NCBI RefSeq assembly: GCF_000355905.1
Contig: NZ_APLF01000016.1
Coordinates: 1-53,915, forward strand
Reading direction: 5' to 3'
DNA from: Psychroflexus gondwanensis ACAM 44
GTDB taxonomy: Bacteria; Bacteroidota; Bacteroidia; Flavobacteriales; Flavobacteriaceae
DNA length: 53,915 nucleotides
Both the position numbers and the translations under genes were made by a program. Every line of letters begins with the position of its first letter. Positions within the stretch are counted from its first letter, which is position 1. Below the pieces are notes generated by a model. It worked only from the letters and a program-made list of their open reading frames with translations. It was not told the origin of the DNA and made no database searches. Positions 24,304 through 34,227 of the stretch are shown here, in pieces.

Positions 24304-24549
24304 ATGAATAAAATTAAGTTAATGCTAATCTTACTATTTGTTGTTCCTTTAGAATGTTATAGCCATGAATCTAGCAATGGAATAAGGAACACAGCAATAA
24401 GTAGCGGAATAAGTTTAGGTACAGTTTTAGCTGTTGTAGCCTCTTGGGAAAGGAATAAATCAGTTTTATTAGCTTTTTTACACGGTATTTTCAGCTGGCT
24501 ATATGTTATTTACTTTGTACTCACCAGAAAGCCTGGCGAAAAACTTTAA
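24304..24549 (+). CDS. Small membrane protein (81 aa)
   Basis: 81 residues with a signal-like hydrophobic start (LMLILLFVVPLECYSHESS) and two further hydrophobic spans, about 32-46 (ISSGISLGTVLAVVAS) and 54-72 (VLLAFLHGIFSWLYVIYFVL). The pattern suggests a small inner-membrane protein with short loops. Family not recognised with certainty; similar small membrane proteins are scattered through flavobacteria. It lies 33 bp after the ATP-grasp gene and 39 bp before the GMC oxidoreductase gene, probably one transcript. Confidence 0.65.
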   Translation: MNKIKLMLILLFVVPLECYSHESSNGIRNTAISSGISLGTVLAVVASWERNKSVLLAFLHGIFSWLYVIYFVLTRKPGEKL

Positions 24550-24588
24550 AAACAGATCGAGTTTAAGTAAATCCTTCACGGAAAAAAT

Positions 24589-26154
24589 ATGGAATACGAT
24601 TATATCATCATAGGGAGTGGTTTTGGAGGTTCGGTTAGTGCTTTGCGATTATCTGAAAAGGGATATAAGGTTTTAGTCATTGAGAAAGGCAAATGGTACG
24701 AAGCCAAAGATTTCCCAAAAACCAACTGGAACTTTAGAAAGTGGCTATGGATACCCTTTTTAAGGTTTTTTGGTATTATGAAACTTTCCGTATTCAAACA
24801 CATCGCCGTAATTTCTGGGACTGGTGTTGGAGGAGGCTCCTTGGTTTACGCCAACACCTTACCAACCCCTAAATCTGCTTTTTTCAATTCCGGAAGCTGG
24901 AAGGACTTAAACGATTGGGAAATTGAATTGAAGCCGTATTACGATGAAGCCTTAAGAATGTTGGGAGCTACAAAAAATCCAGAATTGTTTGATGGAGATT
25001 TGGGTCTCCAAAAGGTAGCCGAAAACTTAAACATCCAAAAGAAATTTGCCCCAACTCGTGTTGCCGTATTTTTCGGAAAACCAGGTCAAACCCAAAAAGA
25101 TCCTTATTTCGATGGCCAAGGCCCAGAACGTTCGGGTTGTAATTTTTGCGGAGCCTGTATGACGGGTTGTAGACATAATGCAAAAAACACACTCGATAAA
25201 AACTACCTCTACTTCGCCCAAAAAAACGGCGCAGAAATACTGGCCGAAAATGAAGTTTATGATGTTCAACCTATCGTCACTAAAGACGGTTCTCAAGGTT
25301 ATAATGTCTCTTTAAAAAGCAGTACAAAATTCTTCAGCAAACGCAAAACACTAAAAACTAAAGGGGTGATATTCTCAGGAGGCGTTTTGGGTACGGTAAA
25401 ATTACTGCTAAAACTTAAAAAGAAATCCCTGCCTAATTTATCAGATAAACTGGGTGAAGATATCCGCAGTAACAATGAAACCCTAGTAAGTGTTACCGGA
25501 CTGGACAAAGACAAAAACTATTCGAAAGGGGTAGCCATAGGAAGTATCTTGGATACCGATGAAAACAGTCATCTCGAAATTTGCAGATATGGTGAAGGCT
25601 CCGATGCCTGGAAGCTAGCGCACTTACCCTACGTAACGGGATCGAATGTAGTATCGCGACTTTTTAAAATTCTGATAAAGTTCTTAAAACATCCCGTTGA
25701 TTATTTCAAGATTTATTTTGTGAACGGTTGGGCCAAGAACACAGTGGTTTTACTTTTTATGCAAACTCTGGACAGTACCTTAAAATTTAAACGGAACGCT
25801 CTGGGGCAGATGACTTCAACTGTTAGTTCAGGAAAGGCTCCTACGCCTTTTATTCCGGAATCTATAAAGCTGGTTAAAGCTTACCGCAAAGCGATAAACG
25901 GAGTGAGTACCTCTTTTTCTTTAGAAACATTGGCGGGTATTCCTTCTACAGCCCATATTTTAGGGGGAGCCGTGATGGGAAAGAATCCTTCCTCTGGAGT
26001 AATCGATAAGGACAATAAAGTTTTTAATTATCAGAACCTTCATGTGATTGATGGGTCTATGATTTCTGCAAATCCAGGAGTAAATCCATCCTTATCCATA
26101 ACCGCTATTGCAGAACATGCCATGCACCAAATACCCGCAAAAAAAAAATTATAG
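24589..26154 (+). CDS. GMC-family FAD oxidoreductase (cholesterol-oxidase-like)
   Basis: 521 residues. The FAD-binding GxGxxG is at residues 9-14 (IIGSGFGGSVSALRLSEKG), with the adenine-binding VIEKGKWY next. A cluster of four cysteines, SGCNFCGACMTGCRHNAKNT near residues 183-202, is typical of the cholesterol-oxidase-like branch. The C-terminal FAD/active-site segment is LHVIDGSMISANPGVNPSLS. It would oxidise an alcohol or sterol-like compound, but the substrate is unknown. There is no signal peptide. Intact, probably co-transcribed with the small membrane gene upstream. Confidence 0.92.
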   Translation: MEYDYIIIGSGFGGSVSALRLSEKGYKVLVIEKGKWYEAKDFPKTNWNFRKWLWIPFLRFFGIMKLSVFKHIAVISGTGVGGGSLVYANTLPTPKSAFFNSGSWKDLNDWEIELKPYYDEALRMLGATKNPELFDGDLGLQKVAENLNIQKKFAPTRVAVFFGKPGQTQKDPYFDGQGPERSGCNFCGACMTGCRHNAKNTLDKNYLYFAQKNGAEILAENEVYDVQPIVTKDGSQGYNVSLKSSTKFFSKRKTLKTKGVIFSGGVLGTVKLLLKLKKKSLPNLSDKLGEDIRSNNETLVSVTGLDKDKNYSKGVAIGSILDTDENSHLEICRYGEGSDAWKLAHLPYVTGSNVVSRLFKILIKFLKHPVDYFKIYFVNGWAKNTVVLLFMQTLDSTLKFKRNALGQMTSTVSSGKAPTPFIPESIKLVKAYRKAINGVSTSFSLETLAGIPSTAHILGGAVMGKNPSSGVIDKDNKVFNYQNLHVIDGSMISANPGVNPSLSITAIAEHAMHQIPAKKKL

Positions 26155-26200
26155 CTAGTATTGTGACTTCACTCATCAAACACCCCTAACAGCCAATTCA

Positions 26201-26590
26201 ATGGAAATTAAGTATTCAAAAAAAAGACTTAACCAGAATTTATATTTTGGAATTTTATGGTTAGTTCTTGGAAGCGCAGCAGCCGTTTTTACTGAAGCAG
26301 CCAATATTTTTAATTACGGATATCTATCGCTTGGTATTTTATACATTGCCACTTATCTTTTTGAAAAACACAAAAAATATCTTACAATAACCGACGCAAT
26401 AATCTCAAAAAACAATGTATTTCCAAAGACCATACATCTAAGTGAAATCAAACGAATTAAAAAAATTGGCGCTGATTATATAGTGGAGGCGGAAACTACC
26501 AAATTGAAAATCGATACAGATTGGATTGACGAGAATTCACTTTCAGAATTAAAAACTTTTCTAGATCACTTAAGTTTAAAAAAAGATTAA
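26201..26590 (+). CDS. Membrane protein with PH-like tail (129 aa)
   Basis: Two hydrophobic helices (about 15-32 and 38-54, LYFGILWLVLGSAAAVF and GYLSLGILYIATYLF) followed by a soluble beta-rich tail (YLTITDAIISKNN, then IHLSEIKRIKKIGADYI) resembling a bacterial PH-like domain. This layout is common for small flavobacterial proteins of unknown role. It starts 46 bp after the GMC gene, possibly the same transcript. Confidence 0.75.
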   Translation: MEIKYSKKRLNQNLYFGILWLVLGSAAAVFTEAANIFNYGYLSLGILYIATYLFEKHKKYLTITDAIISKNNVFPKTIHLSEIKRIKKIGADYIVEAETTKLKIDTDWIDENSLSELKTFLDHLSLKKD

Positions 26591-26666
26591 ACCTTTAGAC
26601 ATTAACTGAAAAAGCGAATTATTTACTTTAAATTTATGAAATAAGTAATAATATAAATTAAAATAA

Positions 26667-26960
26667 ATGAAAAAGTTAGGCTTATTGATAACAGTGAAAG
26701 CTAAAAAGGAAAAAGGAGATGATGTGAAAGCATTCTTATCCAATGCGGTAAATCTTGCAAGAGAAGAGAAGGAAACTATAACCTGGTATTCCTTTCAAAT
26801 TGATGAGTCTACCTTTGGAATATTTGATACGTTTGAAGACGAATCGGGAAGAGAGGCCCACCTCAACGGAAAGATAGCTAAGGAATTAATGGAAAACGCT
26901 CCTGAATTGCTAGCTGAAGAGCCTTCGATTAAAAAAATAGACGTTATGAGTAGTAAATAA
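26667..26960 (+). CDS. ABM-domain putative quinol monooxygenase
   Basis: 97 residues of the antibiotic-biosynthesis-monooxygenase ferredoxin-like fold: an initial strand GLLITVKAKKEKGDDVKAFL, then ITWYSFQIDESTFGIFDTFE and GREAHLNGKIAKELMENAPE (the His in AHLNG is a usual conserved residue). Small YgiN-like members act on quinols or detoxify reactive aldehydes without cofactors. Monocistronic as far as can be seen, 76 bp after the preceding gene. Confidence 0.88.
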   Translation: MKKLGLLITVKAKKEKGDDVKAFLSNAVNLAREEKETITWYSFQIDESTFGIFDTFEDESGREAHLNGKIAKELMENAPELLAEEPSIKKIDVMSSK

Positions 26961-27053
26961 GGCATCATATCAAGACTTACAAAAAAATAAAAAGGAGACT
27001 CATTTTTTCATAAGCAACGGTGACTGTTACACACTTGATAACCTATACTAGGT

Positions 27054-28121
27054 TCAACTATGTGTAAGTACCCAGAGCTCTACTTCTTCTGAGGTACGCC
27101 AATGCGCATCTCTTTTAGTTTTTTGAGAGGCCGCTCCTACAGATTTTTTGTAACACTTTTCCAATTGAAATCTGTTTCCTTCAGCTAATTCTGTCTCTAT
27201 AGGATGACCAGTGGTTACTTTTGTTATTTGCGCTAAATTTGAGAAAATAAGTACGAGCTTCCCTTCAGGCAAGAGTCTTTTTTTGGCGGCAGTAAAAAAA
27301 TCTGGAAATAAGGTTTCGTTATAATAAATAGCATTTTCCATACTTCCCAAGTCATGAGTTCTTGGCAACCAAGGTGGATTAAATACAATCAACTCAGTTT
27401 GCTTTTCCCATTTCCCAAAAAGATCTCCAAAATCCAATTCGATCTTCCGAGATAGCTTTGTGGTTCCCATAAATTCCTTTAATCCGATAATAGCATTAGG
27501 ATTTGTATCTGTAGCATAGACTTTTTGAAAACCGTGTTGAACCATTTGCAAAGAGAGAACTCCGCTCCCTACTCCAACATCTATCGCTGTTTTTTTTGGC
27601 CCTTTGTAGCGTTTCAACCAATTATCAAAAAGAACTAAATGCTCGAATCGTGTTGGAAAGTAGGTTCCGTAATACGGATGTATTTTATTTCGCAGTACAG
27701 GTATGGAAACTCCATTTTTGTACCATTGCCAAGCACTATTCAAGCCTTGTACTTGTGGAAAGGTCAAAAAGAAATGATTGTTTTCTGAATACAGTTTTTC
27801 CAACCATCCAATACTAGGAGATCGCTTTGCCACTATTTTTTGATCAGTAATTTCCAGTAAAATGAGATTAGAAAGTCTAAAGTACTCTGCGCGATAGGCA
27901 TGCTGCTCTTTGAAGGATTTGTTAGGTAGTTTACGCTTCAGATAATTATGCAATTCCTTAAGAAGGGATATGCCGTCATTATAAAACTCAGTGATAAGTA
28001 TGGATTCACCTTGTACTAAGTTCTCGATCGTAGACCTGACATTACTTTCACGTTGAAACGACTTCTGTTCTTCACTAATCGCTATCGGTTGTGGCTTATT
28101 TATTTCTAGTTCAGCACTCAT
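27054..28121 (-). CDS. N5-glutamine/HemK-like class I methyltransferase
   Basis: 355 residues. SAM motif I is TAIDVGVGSGVLSLQMVQHG, the acidic loop is YATDTNPNAI, and the catalytic motif IV is VFNPPWLPRT, the (N/D)PPY/W type used by HemK/PrmC and RlmG-like amino- or N-methyltransferases. The N-terminal 140 residues are a separate helical domain, so it is not canonical PrmC. Target (protein glutamine, rRNA or small molecule) unknown. It is transcribed divergently from the exported nuclease. A short palindrome AACCTATACTAGGTT (27040-27054) abuts its stop codon. Confidence 0.85.
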   Translation of the reverse strand: MSAELEINKPQPIAISEEQKSFQRESNVRSTIENLVQGESILITEFYNDGISLLKELHNYLKRKLPNKSFKEQHAYRAEYFRLSNLILLEITDQKIVAKRSPSIGWLEKLYSENNHFFLTFPQVQGLNSAWQWYKNGVSIPVLRNKIHPYYGTYFPTRFEHLVLFDNWLKRYKGPKKTAIDVGVGSGVLSLQMVQHGFQKVYATDTNPNAIIGLKEFMGTTKLSRKIELDFGDLFGKWEKQTELIVFNPPWLPRTHDLGSMENAIYYNETLFPDFFTAAKKRLLPEGKLVLIFSNLAQITKVTTGHPIETELAEGNRFQLEKCYKKSVGAASQKTKRDAHWRTSEEVELWVLTHS

Positions 28122-28269
28122 AGGTTGGTTTACGTTTTTTTAAAAATAAGTATTCGTTCTGCTTAATTCCGCAATTTATAGATAATAATTTAAAACTTTT
28201 TTAGAACTCAATCAATTGCATCTAAACACAAAGTCTCTATTTTTGAACGGATTTTTAATCTTCCACCCT

Positions 28270-29091
28270 ATGGCTTTAAACAAATGCTCAGTTATTTTTT
28301 TAAGTTTACTATTTGTATCCACCATAAGCCTTGCTCAAGTTAAGATTAGCTCTTGGAACATTCGACATTTAGGAAACTCTAAATCCAAAAGTGAAATTGA
28401 ATTTATGGCAGAAACCTTGCGGGATTTTGATGCTGTTGCCATTCAAGAAGTAGTCGCTGGAAATGGTGGTGCGCAGGCGGTGGCCAAACTAGCCGATGAA
28501 CTCAACAGAAAAGGCTCACCTTGGGATTATGTGGTGAGTAACCCCACTCAAGGTGGAACTTATAGCTCGGAGCGGTATGCATTTCTTTGGAAAACCAACC
28601 GATTGAAAGTTGATAGAAAAGCGTGGTTAGACCTAGATTGTATCGAGGAGTTTGAGCGGGAACCTTATTTTATAAGATTCAAATTTGAAAATCAAGATTT
28701 CACGCTTGTGAATATTCACGCTGTTCCAAAATCTAAACAACCAGAGCGAGAATTAAAATATTTAAAGCTTTACCCCGAGCTTTATCCCGATGAGCACTTT
28801 ATATTCTTAGGAGATTTTAATTTACCAGAAAGCCATAGTGTCTTTAATCCTTTAAAGTCTAATGGCTTTATTTCTGCACTGGTGAATCAAAAAACCAGTC
28901 TAAAAATGAAATGTAAAGCTGGAATTTGTCTAGCTTCAGAATATGACAATTTCTTTATAGACTCTAAAGCTTTTAAGATTCTAAAAACAGGCGTCGATTT
29001 GTTTTATGACACATTCTCGGACTTAAAATCGGCTAGAATGATTTCAGATCATATCCCCATTTGGGTTGAATTTGATTTCAACTCAAATTAG
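28270..29091 (+). CDS. Exported endonuclease/exonuclease/phosphatase (DNase-I-fold) protein
   Basis: I start at ATG 28270 (273 residues), giving a signal peptide MALNKCSVIFLSLLFVSTIS-LAQ; the frame is open 54 bp further upstream without a better start. Family motifs: ISSWNIRHLG (metal Asn), VAIQEVVAGN (metal Glu), FLGDFNLPESH (Asp, Asn) and ISDHIPIWVEF (catalytic Asp-His). It probably cuts DNA in the periplasm or outside the cell, as for nutrient DNA use, though phosphatase-like activity is possible. It ends 4 bp into the convergent HNH gene. Confidence 0.9.
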   Translation: MALNKCSVIFLSLLFVSTISLAQVKISSWNIRHLGNSKSKSEIEFMAETLRDFDAVAIQEVVAGNGGAQAVAKLADELNRKGSPWDYVVSNPTQGGTYSSERYAFLWKTNRLKVDRKAWLDLDCIEEFEREPYFIRFKFENQDFTLVNIHAVPKSKQPERELKYLKLYPELYPDEHFIFLGDFNLPESHSVFNPLKSNGFISALVNQKTSLKMKCKAGICLASEYDNFFIDSKAFKILKTGVDLFYDTFSDLKSARMISDHIPIWVEFDFNSN

Positions 29092-29636
29092 TAATCGGTC
29101 ACCGTCCCCCAATTTTCTCCACTTTTAATTCGGTAAAGTTGCATTTCTGAAATCCCAAACTGTTTAGCAATCATTTTCATACGAGTGCGACGGTTAGGGT
29201 CATGGATCTTGCGTTTAATAAGTCTTACCTTAGCTTCGGTAAGTTTGGAGTACGTCCGCTTTTTAGGTCTATTGAGATACTCTGGATTAGTAAATTGGTG
29301 GTTTTCTTTCTCCTTTTTGGTTGCCCACTTTAAGTTTTCGACCTTATTATCTTTTTTGTCATAATTGAGATGAATGACATAGATCCCGTCACCTTGTTCC
29401 AGAAAATGTTGTGCAACCAACTTATGAACGTAACGACTGGTTGACTTTCCGTTCGCTTTTTGTTTCAGGGGAATGGTTTGGTACCCATTAATAAAAAACT
29501 CCTTGACCAACACCTCTCTAAAAGATTGGCATTTTATAAGCCTTCCATAGTTGGAAACCTTATACTTTTCGGTATCCGCAATCTTTTCGTCGAAGACCAC
29601 GGGCTTCCATTGCTCGTTCCAGTAATTTCGAATCAT
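29088..29636 (-). CDS. NUMOD4/HNH homing-type endonuclease
   Basis: 182 residues. The N-terminal NUMOD4 motif (EQWKPVVFDEKIADTEKYKV then SNYGRLIK) is followed by an HNH core (VHKLVAQHFLEQGDGIYVIH, then DNKVENLKWAT; note VIHLNY in place of the usual VDHxN), and a C-terminal helix-turn-helix like NUMOD1 (TEAKVRLIKRKIHD, ISEMQLYRIKSGENW). Such free-standing proteins are usually phage- or intron-type homing endonucleases. Here it stands alone, outside any intron, sharing 4 bp with the exported nuclease gene. Probably a selfish or phage-derived gene. Confidence 0.88.
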   Translation of the reverse strand: MIRNYWNEQWKPVVFDEKIADTEKYKVSNYGRLIKCQSFREVLVKEFFINGYQTIPLKQKANGKSTSRYVHKLVAQHFLEQGDGIYVIHLNYDKKDNKVENLKWATKKEKENHQFTNPEYLNRPKKRTYSKLTEAKVRLIKRKIHDPNRRTRMKMIAKQFGISEMQLYRIKSGENWGTVTDY

Positions 29637-29858
29637 TTTCTCTTTATTTTGAAATAAATCAATACTTAGGATGAGGAATTGATTTTCAAAAATAGATTTG
29701 AGTATGATGCAATTTAATCTATTCTTTTAAAATACTACTGATAAATTTACTTTTTAAAAAAAACCCATTCAAATGTTAAAAATTATAACAAAAGCAATAA
29801 TTATTAACTTAAAGTTATATTAAAAACATAGATTGGTTTAACAAACTAAATAATTGAT

Positions 29859-32837
29859 ATGAAAAAATTTAAACAAAAAGCGCTGAGCTTTCTTGTGTTT
29901 TTTGCCTTTCTACCTGGATTGGTATTAGCACAAGAAACACTTACAGGAAAAACAATTGAAAAATCCACAGGTAACATTATACCATTTGTTAACGTGGTGG
30001 AAAAAGGAACCTCCAACGGGACGACAAGTAACATGAATGGTGAATTTTCTTTATCTGTGGAAAAGTTGCCCACAACTTTAAGATTCACCTATCTAGGATA
30101 TGAGTCTCAAGAAATAAATGTCAGCACTTCTTCACCACTTACGGTTTCGTTTATTGAATCTGCTGCAGCTTTGGAGGAAGTGGTCATTACAGGTTTAGCG
30201 ACTTCCGTAAAACGATCTAATGCTGCAAATGCGGTTTCTTCTATCTCTTCTCAGGAATTGGTAGGCAGGGCTTCTCAACCTACTTTGGATGGAGCTTTAG
30301 CTGGTAAATTTGCGGGAGCTTTGGTCACAAGAAATTCTGGTGCTCCTGGCGGTGGTATTTCTGTAAAACTTAGGGGAATTACATCGGTCTTTGGAAATTC
30401 TCAGCCTCTTTATATTGTAGATGGTGTTTATATCGACAACAGTAGTGTTTCTGGAGCAGGACTTAATTTTGTTTCTCGAGCAGCTGCTGGTGGAAGTTCA
30501 TCTTCTCAAGATAACCCTTCCAATAGAATTGCAGACTTGGAGGCCAATGATATTGAGCGGGTAGAAATACTGAAAGGAGCTTCAGCGGGAGCCATTTATG
30601 GTGCGCGTGCTGCTGCTGGGGTAATTATAATTACAACCAAACGCGGAAAAGCAGGCGATACTAAAGTTTCCGTTCAACAAGAATTAGGATTTAACTCTAT
30701 TATAAACTTCAGAGGCCAAAGGAATTATACCCGGGAAATTGCAGAGAATGGATTTGGAGAAGGGCAAGGAGACCTGTTTGCTCAAGCTGAACAAAATGGA
30801 AACCTAGTTGATTATGAAAAGGAAGTTTTTGGAGAAGAAGGCTTTATAAGTAATACCTATGCCAGCATTTCTGGAGGATCGGACAACACGACTCTTTATG
30901 GATCGTTCTCCAACCGAGAAGAAAATGGAATCGTAGAAAATACAGGCTACAATAAAAAGTCTGCTAGACTGAATGTCGTTCACAACTTTTTTGATGATAA
31001 AATGAAATTATTTGTAGGGGCTAATTATATAGATTCCAGCTCGGATAGAGGATTTTTTAATAACGACAATTCTGGATCTACGATTGGAGTTACACTTACA
31101 TCCCTTCCACCTTGGGCACAACTTTCCCCAAATGAAAACGGAGTCTATCCCTTCAACCCCTACGGAGGGTCTAATCCACTTCAAACTATAGCCTTGATCA
31201 CTAACCGCGAAAATGTAAATAGATTTATTTTGGGGAGTACCTTAGATTATGACGTTTACCAAGGCGAAAACTCAAGTCTAAAAGCACAGTTTAGATTTGG
31301 ACTTGATTTTTATCAATTGCAGACAAGAGCTTTATTTCCGAAAGAGCTCCAATTTATGGATCCTGCAAACGGGGGCCTTAACGGAGTAAGTGCTTTAGGA
31401 AATACTAAAAACAGGAATAACAACTATTCTGCCTTTTTAGTCCACACTTATTTTACTGACGACAATATCACCTTCACTTCTCAAGGTGGTATAACCAGAG
31501 AAAGTTTTTCTATAAACACAGTCAATAGTGTGGCTTCAGACCTCATTGGTTCTGAAACAAATTTGGACCAGGCTGGGAATATAAATGTAAATCAATTCCG
31601 AAGAGATCAAGATGACTCAGGCTTCTTCGTTCAAGAAGAAGTGAATTACCAAGATAAGCTTATAGGAACCATTGGTGTAAGAGCAGATAAATCTTCAAAC
31701 TTTGGAGATGCGAACACTCTATTTTACTATCCAAAAGCGTCACTAGCGGTGAATCTTCATAATTTTGATTTTTGGAAAAGCGATTTCCTTACAGATTTCA
31801 AACCAAGAATTGCTTATGGTGAAGCTGGGAATTTTGCACCGTTTGGGGCTTTGTTCACTACTTTAGTAGGAAATTCAATAGGAGGACTTCCTGGTATTGG
31901 AGTTCCAGCGACTTTAGGGGATGCCACAATTGATCCTGAACGCCAAAAAGAATTGGAATTTGGATTTGATGCTGGTCTTTTAGATAATCGGGTCAGATTA
32001 CAAGCTTCTTATTATATCAAAGAAGTTGATGATTTAATTCTTCAAGCTCAAAATGAACCCTCTTCAGGATTTACACAGCGATTTTCAAACGCTGGTAGCT
32101 TAAGAAATAAAGGACTAGAACTCACCCTAGACGCTGATGTGTTACGAGATGGTGATTTCAAATGGAGTACTAATGTTATTTTCTTTAGAAACAGATCTGA
32201 AGTCACCAGACTTGATGTTGATCCTTTCGATTTAGGTGGTTTTGGTACCGGCTTAGGAACTTTTAGAGTTCAGGAAGGTAGAAGTGTTACTCAAATTGTT
32301 GGAAATAATGCCGAAGGCAATGTGATAAAATTGGGAGATGCAGAGCCAGACTTTCAAATGACATTTACTAATAATTTCAGTTATAGAAACTTTGACCTTT
32401 CCTTTCTATGGCATTGGAAAGAAGGCGGAGACAACATTAACTTAACGACTTTGCTAACCGACCTCGGACAAACTTCTAATGATTATGATGATTTTAGTTT
32501 AGACCCAAGTGGACAATTGAGTAATGGTAATTTTAGAATAAATTCCTTAGGTAACGGTATTGCAGCTCCTTTTGTAGAAGATGCTTCTTACCTGAGATTA
32601 AGAGAAATAGCTCTAAGTTATACTGTTCCGGATAAGGTAGTTCAAAGTCTTTTTAAAGGCTATGTTTCCAATATCAAGATGGGATTGACGGGATTGAACT
32701 TAGTCAACTTCTTTGATTACAATAGTTATGATCCTGAAGTCTCCAATTTTGGCTCAAACGGATTATCAACAGGAGTAGAGGTCACACCATACCCAACATC
32801 AAAACAATATTTATTTAGAATAAAAATGGACTTTTAA
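29859..32837 (+). CDS. SusC/RagA-family TonB-linked outer-membrane transporter
   Basis: 992 residues. Signal peptide (FLVFFAFLPGLVLA), carboxypeptidase-like domain (about 25-100: LTGKTIEKSTGNIIPFVNVV), TonB-plug with the SusC signature ALEEVVITGLATSVKRSNAA, LRGITSVFGNSQPLYIVDGV and NDIERVEILKGASAGAIYGA, then a large barrel ending in YLFRIKMDF. It imports oligosaccharides or peptides together with the SusD protein encoded 18 bp downstream. No sugar-degrading enzyme is adjacent. The preceding 220 bp are AT-rich and hold the promoter, not resolved. Confidence 0.95.
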   Translation: MKKFKQKALSFLVFFAFLPGLVLAQETLTGKTIEKSTGNIIPFVNVVEKGTSNGTTSNMNGEFSLSVEKLPTTLRFTYLGYESQEINVSTSSPLTVSFIESAAALEEVVITGLATSVKRSNAANAVSSISSQELVGRASQPTLDGALAGKFAGALVTRNSGAPGGGISVKLRGITSVFGNSQPLYIVDGVYIDNSSVSGAGLNFVSRAAAGGSSSSQDNPSNRIADLEANDIERVEILKGASAGAIYGARAAAGVIIITTKRGKAGDTKVSVQQELGFNSIINFRGQRNYTREIAENGFGEGQGDLFAQAEQNGNLVDYEKEVFGEEGFISNTYASISGGSDNTTLYGSFSNREENGIVENTGYNKKSARLNVVHNFFDDKMKLFVGANYIDSSSDRGFFNNDNSGSTIGVTLTSLPPWAQLSPNENGVYPFNPYGGSNPLQTIALITNRENVNRFILGSTLDYDVYQGENSSLKAQFRFGLDFYQLQTRALFPKELQFMDPANGGLNGVSALGNTKNRNNNYSAFLVHTYFTDDNITFTSQGGITRESFSINTVNSVASDLIGSETNLDQAGNINVNQFRRDQDDSGFFVQEEVNYQDKLIGTIGVRADKSSNFGDANTLFYYPKASLAVNLHNFDFWKSDFLTDFKPRIAYGEAGNFAPFGALFTTLVGNSIGGLPGIGVPATLGDATIDPERQKELEFGFDAGLLDNRVRLQASYYIKEVDDLILQAQNEPSSGFTQRFSNAGSLRNKGLELTLDADVLRDGDFKWSTNVIFFRNRSEVTRLDVDPFDLGGFGTGLGTFRVQEGRSVTQIVGNNAEGNVIKLGDAEPDFQMTFTNNFSYRNFDLSFLWHWKEGGDNINLTTLLTDLGQTSNDYDDFSLDPSGQLSNGNFRINSLGNGIAAPFVEDASYLRLREIALSYTVPDKVVQSLFKGYVSNIKMGLTGLNLVNFFDYNSYDPEVSNFGSNGLSTGVEVTPYPTSKQYLFRIKMDF

Positions 32838-32855
32838 TCAAAAAAATATAGACTT

Positions 32856-34163
32856 ATGAAATTAATACATAAAATCTTATTCTTATCTTTAATTTGCCTT
32901 ATGACTTTGTCATGTGAGCTGGAAGATGGAGAAAATCTAAATGGGCCTACTGCTGAATCCATACAGGACGGTATTACCCGTGGTGAACTAGAACAAGCCA
33001 TTACAGGTGTGCTTTCGGATATGCGATTGAGAATTGACACCCAAGTCGACGGCCAATCTTTGGCTGGACGAGAATATTACAGATTTCAAAGTTCAGACCC
33101 TCGTTGGTCTTCAGATGTGATGACTGGAAATTTAGACAACAATACGTTTTACACCACAACTCCTTACAGTGCTAGATACACTGTGATTAAGAATGCTAAT
33201 TTGATAATAGAAGGTATAGGAAATAGTGAAGGGATTTTTACCGAGGCCGAAAAAAGTCTTTCTGAAGGCTTCCTGAATACTATTAAAGCCCACGAACTTT
33301 TGATGGTACTTAACCAGCAATATCAAAATGGAATTCGAGTTGACGTGTCTGATCCGAATAATTTGGGCCCTTTTTTAGGTTATGATGAAGCTATTGCTTT
33401 TATTTCTACTCTTCTAGGAGAAGCTGCAACGCAGTTGCAAAATGGTGGAGACGAATTTCCTTTTTCTCTACCTGAGGGTTTTACTATTGCTGCAACTCCT
33501 GCAGACTTTTTTCAATTCAACAAAGCTATTCATGCTAGAGTTGAGGTCTATAGAGGAAACTATACAGATGCTGAATCCCTATTGGAAGACTCCTTTATGA
33601 ATTTAAATGGAGATCTTAGTGAAAGTATTTATTTTACATTTTCACAATCCGGACTAGATTTTCCTAATCCATTGTTTTTTAGTGTTAATCAAACAGTAGC
33701 CAATGCCAGAATTGCACATCCTTCATTTATTGAAGACACGTTAACGGGCGATAGCAGAATTAGTAAAGTAGTGAGAAGAGAGGAAGTCTTAACTCAATCA
33801 GATTTAAGCGGTATTTACAATGTTTTCGTTTATGACAATATTGTAGATAATGTAGATATTATTAGAAATGAAGAACTTATTCTTCTTTATGCTGAAGCTT
33901 TACATATTTCAAATCCAAGTGAGGCTATCAATGCTATTAATATTGTAAGAAACGCAGCAGAGCTTGATGATTATACAGGAGGGGATTCTCCAGCTGAACT
34001 CGTTGATGAAATTTTATTGCAACGGCGATATTCTCTTTTTGCTGAAGGTGGACACAGGTGGATAGATATGAGACGTTTTAACAGGCTTGATCAACTTCCA
34101 AATGACAGACCAGGTGACAATGTTTTCGTTCAGTTCCCAACTCCTGCTGCAGAAAACAGGTAG
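32856..34163 (+). CDS. SusD/RagB-family surface lipoprotein
   Basis: 435 residues with a lipoprotein signal (LMTLSC, Cys20). It has the SusD shape: helical TPR core (YTVIKNANLIIEGIGN, FNKAIHARVEVYRGN), and the C-terminal RNEELILLYAEALHIS and LLQRRYSLFAEGGHRWIDMR typical of the family. It forms the lid of the SusC channel and binds the nutrient at the cell surface. It is shorter than many SusD proteins (about 500-600). The gene ends at a strong terminator. Confidence 0.93.
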   Translation: MKLIHKILFLSLICLMTLSCELEDGENLNGPTAESIQDGITRGELEQAITGVLSDMRLRIDTQVDGQSLAGREYYRFQSSDPRWSSDVMTGNLDNNTFYTTTPYSARYTVIKNANLIIEGIGNSEGIFTEAEKSLSEGFLNTIKAHELLMVLNQQYQNGIRVDVSDPNNLGPFLGYDEAIAFISTLLGEAATQLQNGGDEFPFSLPEGFTIAATPADFFQFNKAIHARVEVYRGNYTDAESLLEDSFMNLNGDLSESIYFTFSQSGLDFPNPLFFSVNQTVANARIAHPSFIEDTLTGDSRISKVVRREEVLTQSDLSGIYNVFVYDNIVDNVDIIRNEELILLYAEALHISNPSEAINAINIVRNAAELDDYTGGDSPAELVDEILLQRRYSLFAEGGHRWIDMRRFNRLDQLPNDRPGDNVFVQFPTPAAENR

Positions 34164-34188
34164 AAATCATATAGACAAATTTTATTTA

Positions 34189-34227
34189 AAAGCGCTGTGT
34201 TTAAAAACACAGCGCTTTATTTTTTTA
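34189..34227. terminator. Bidirectional terminator between SusD and the serine hydrolase
   Basis: A 14-bp perfect stem AAAGCGCTGTGTTT with a two-base loop and an A/T-rich flank on each side (T7 at 34221-34226 region) lies between convergent genes. It can terminate both. Confidence 0.93.
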
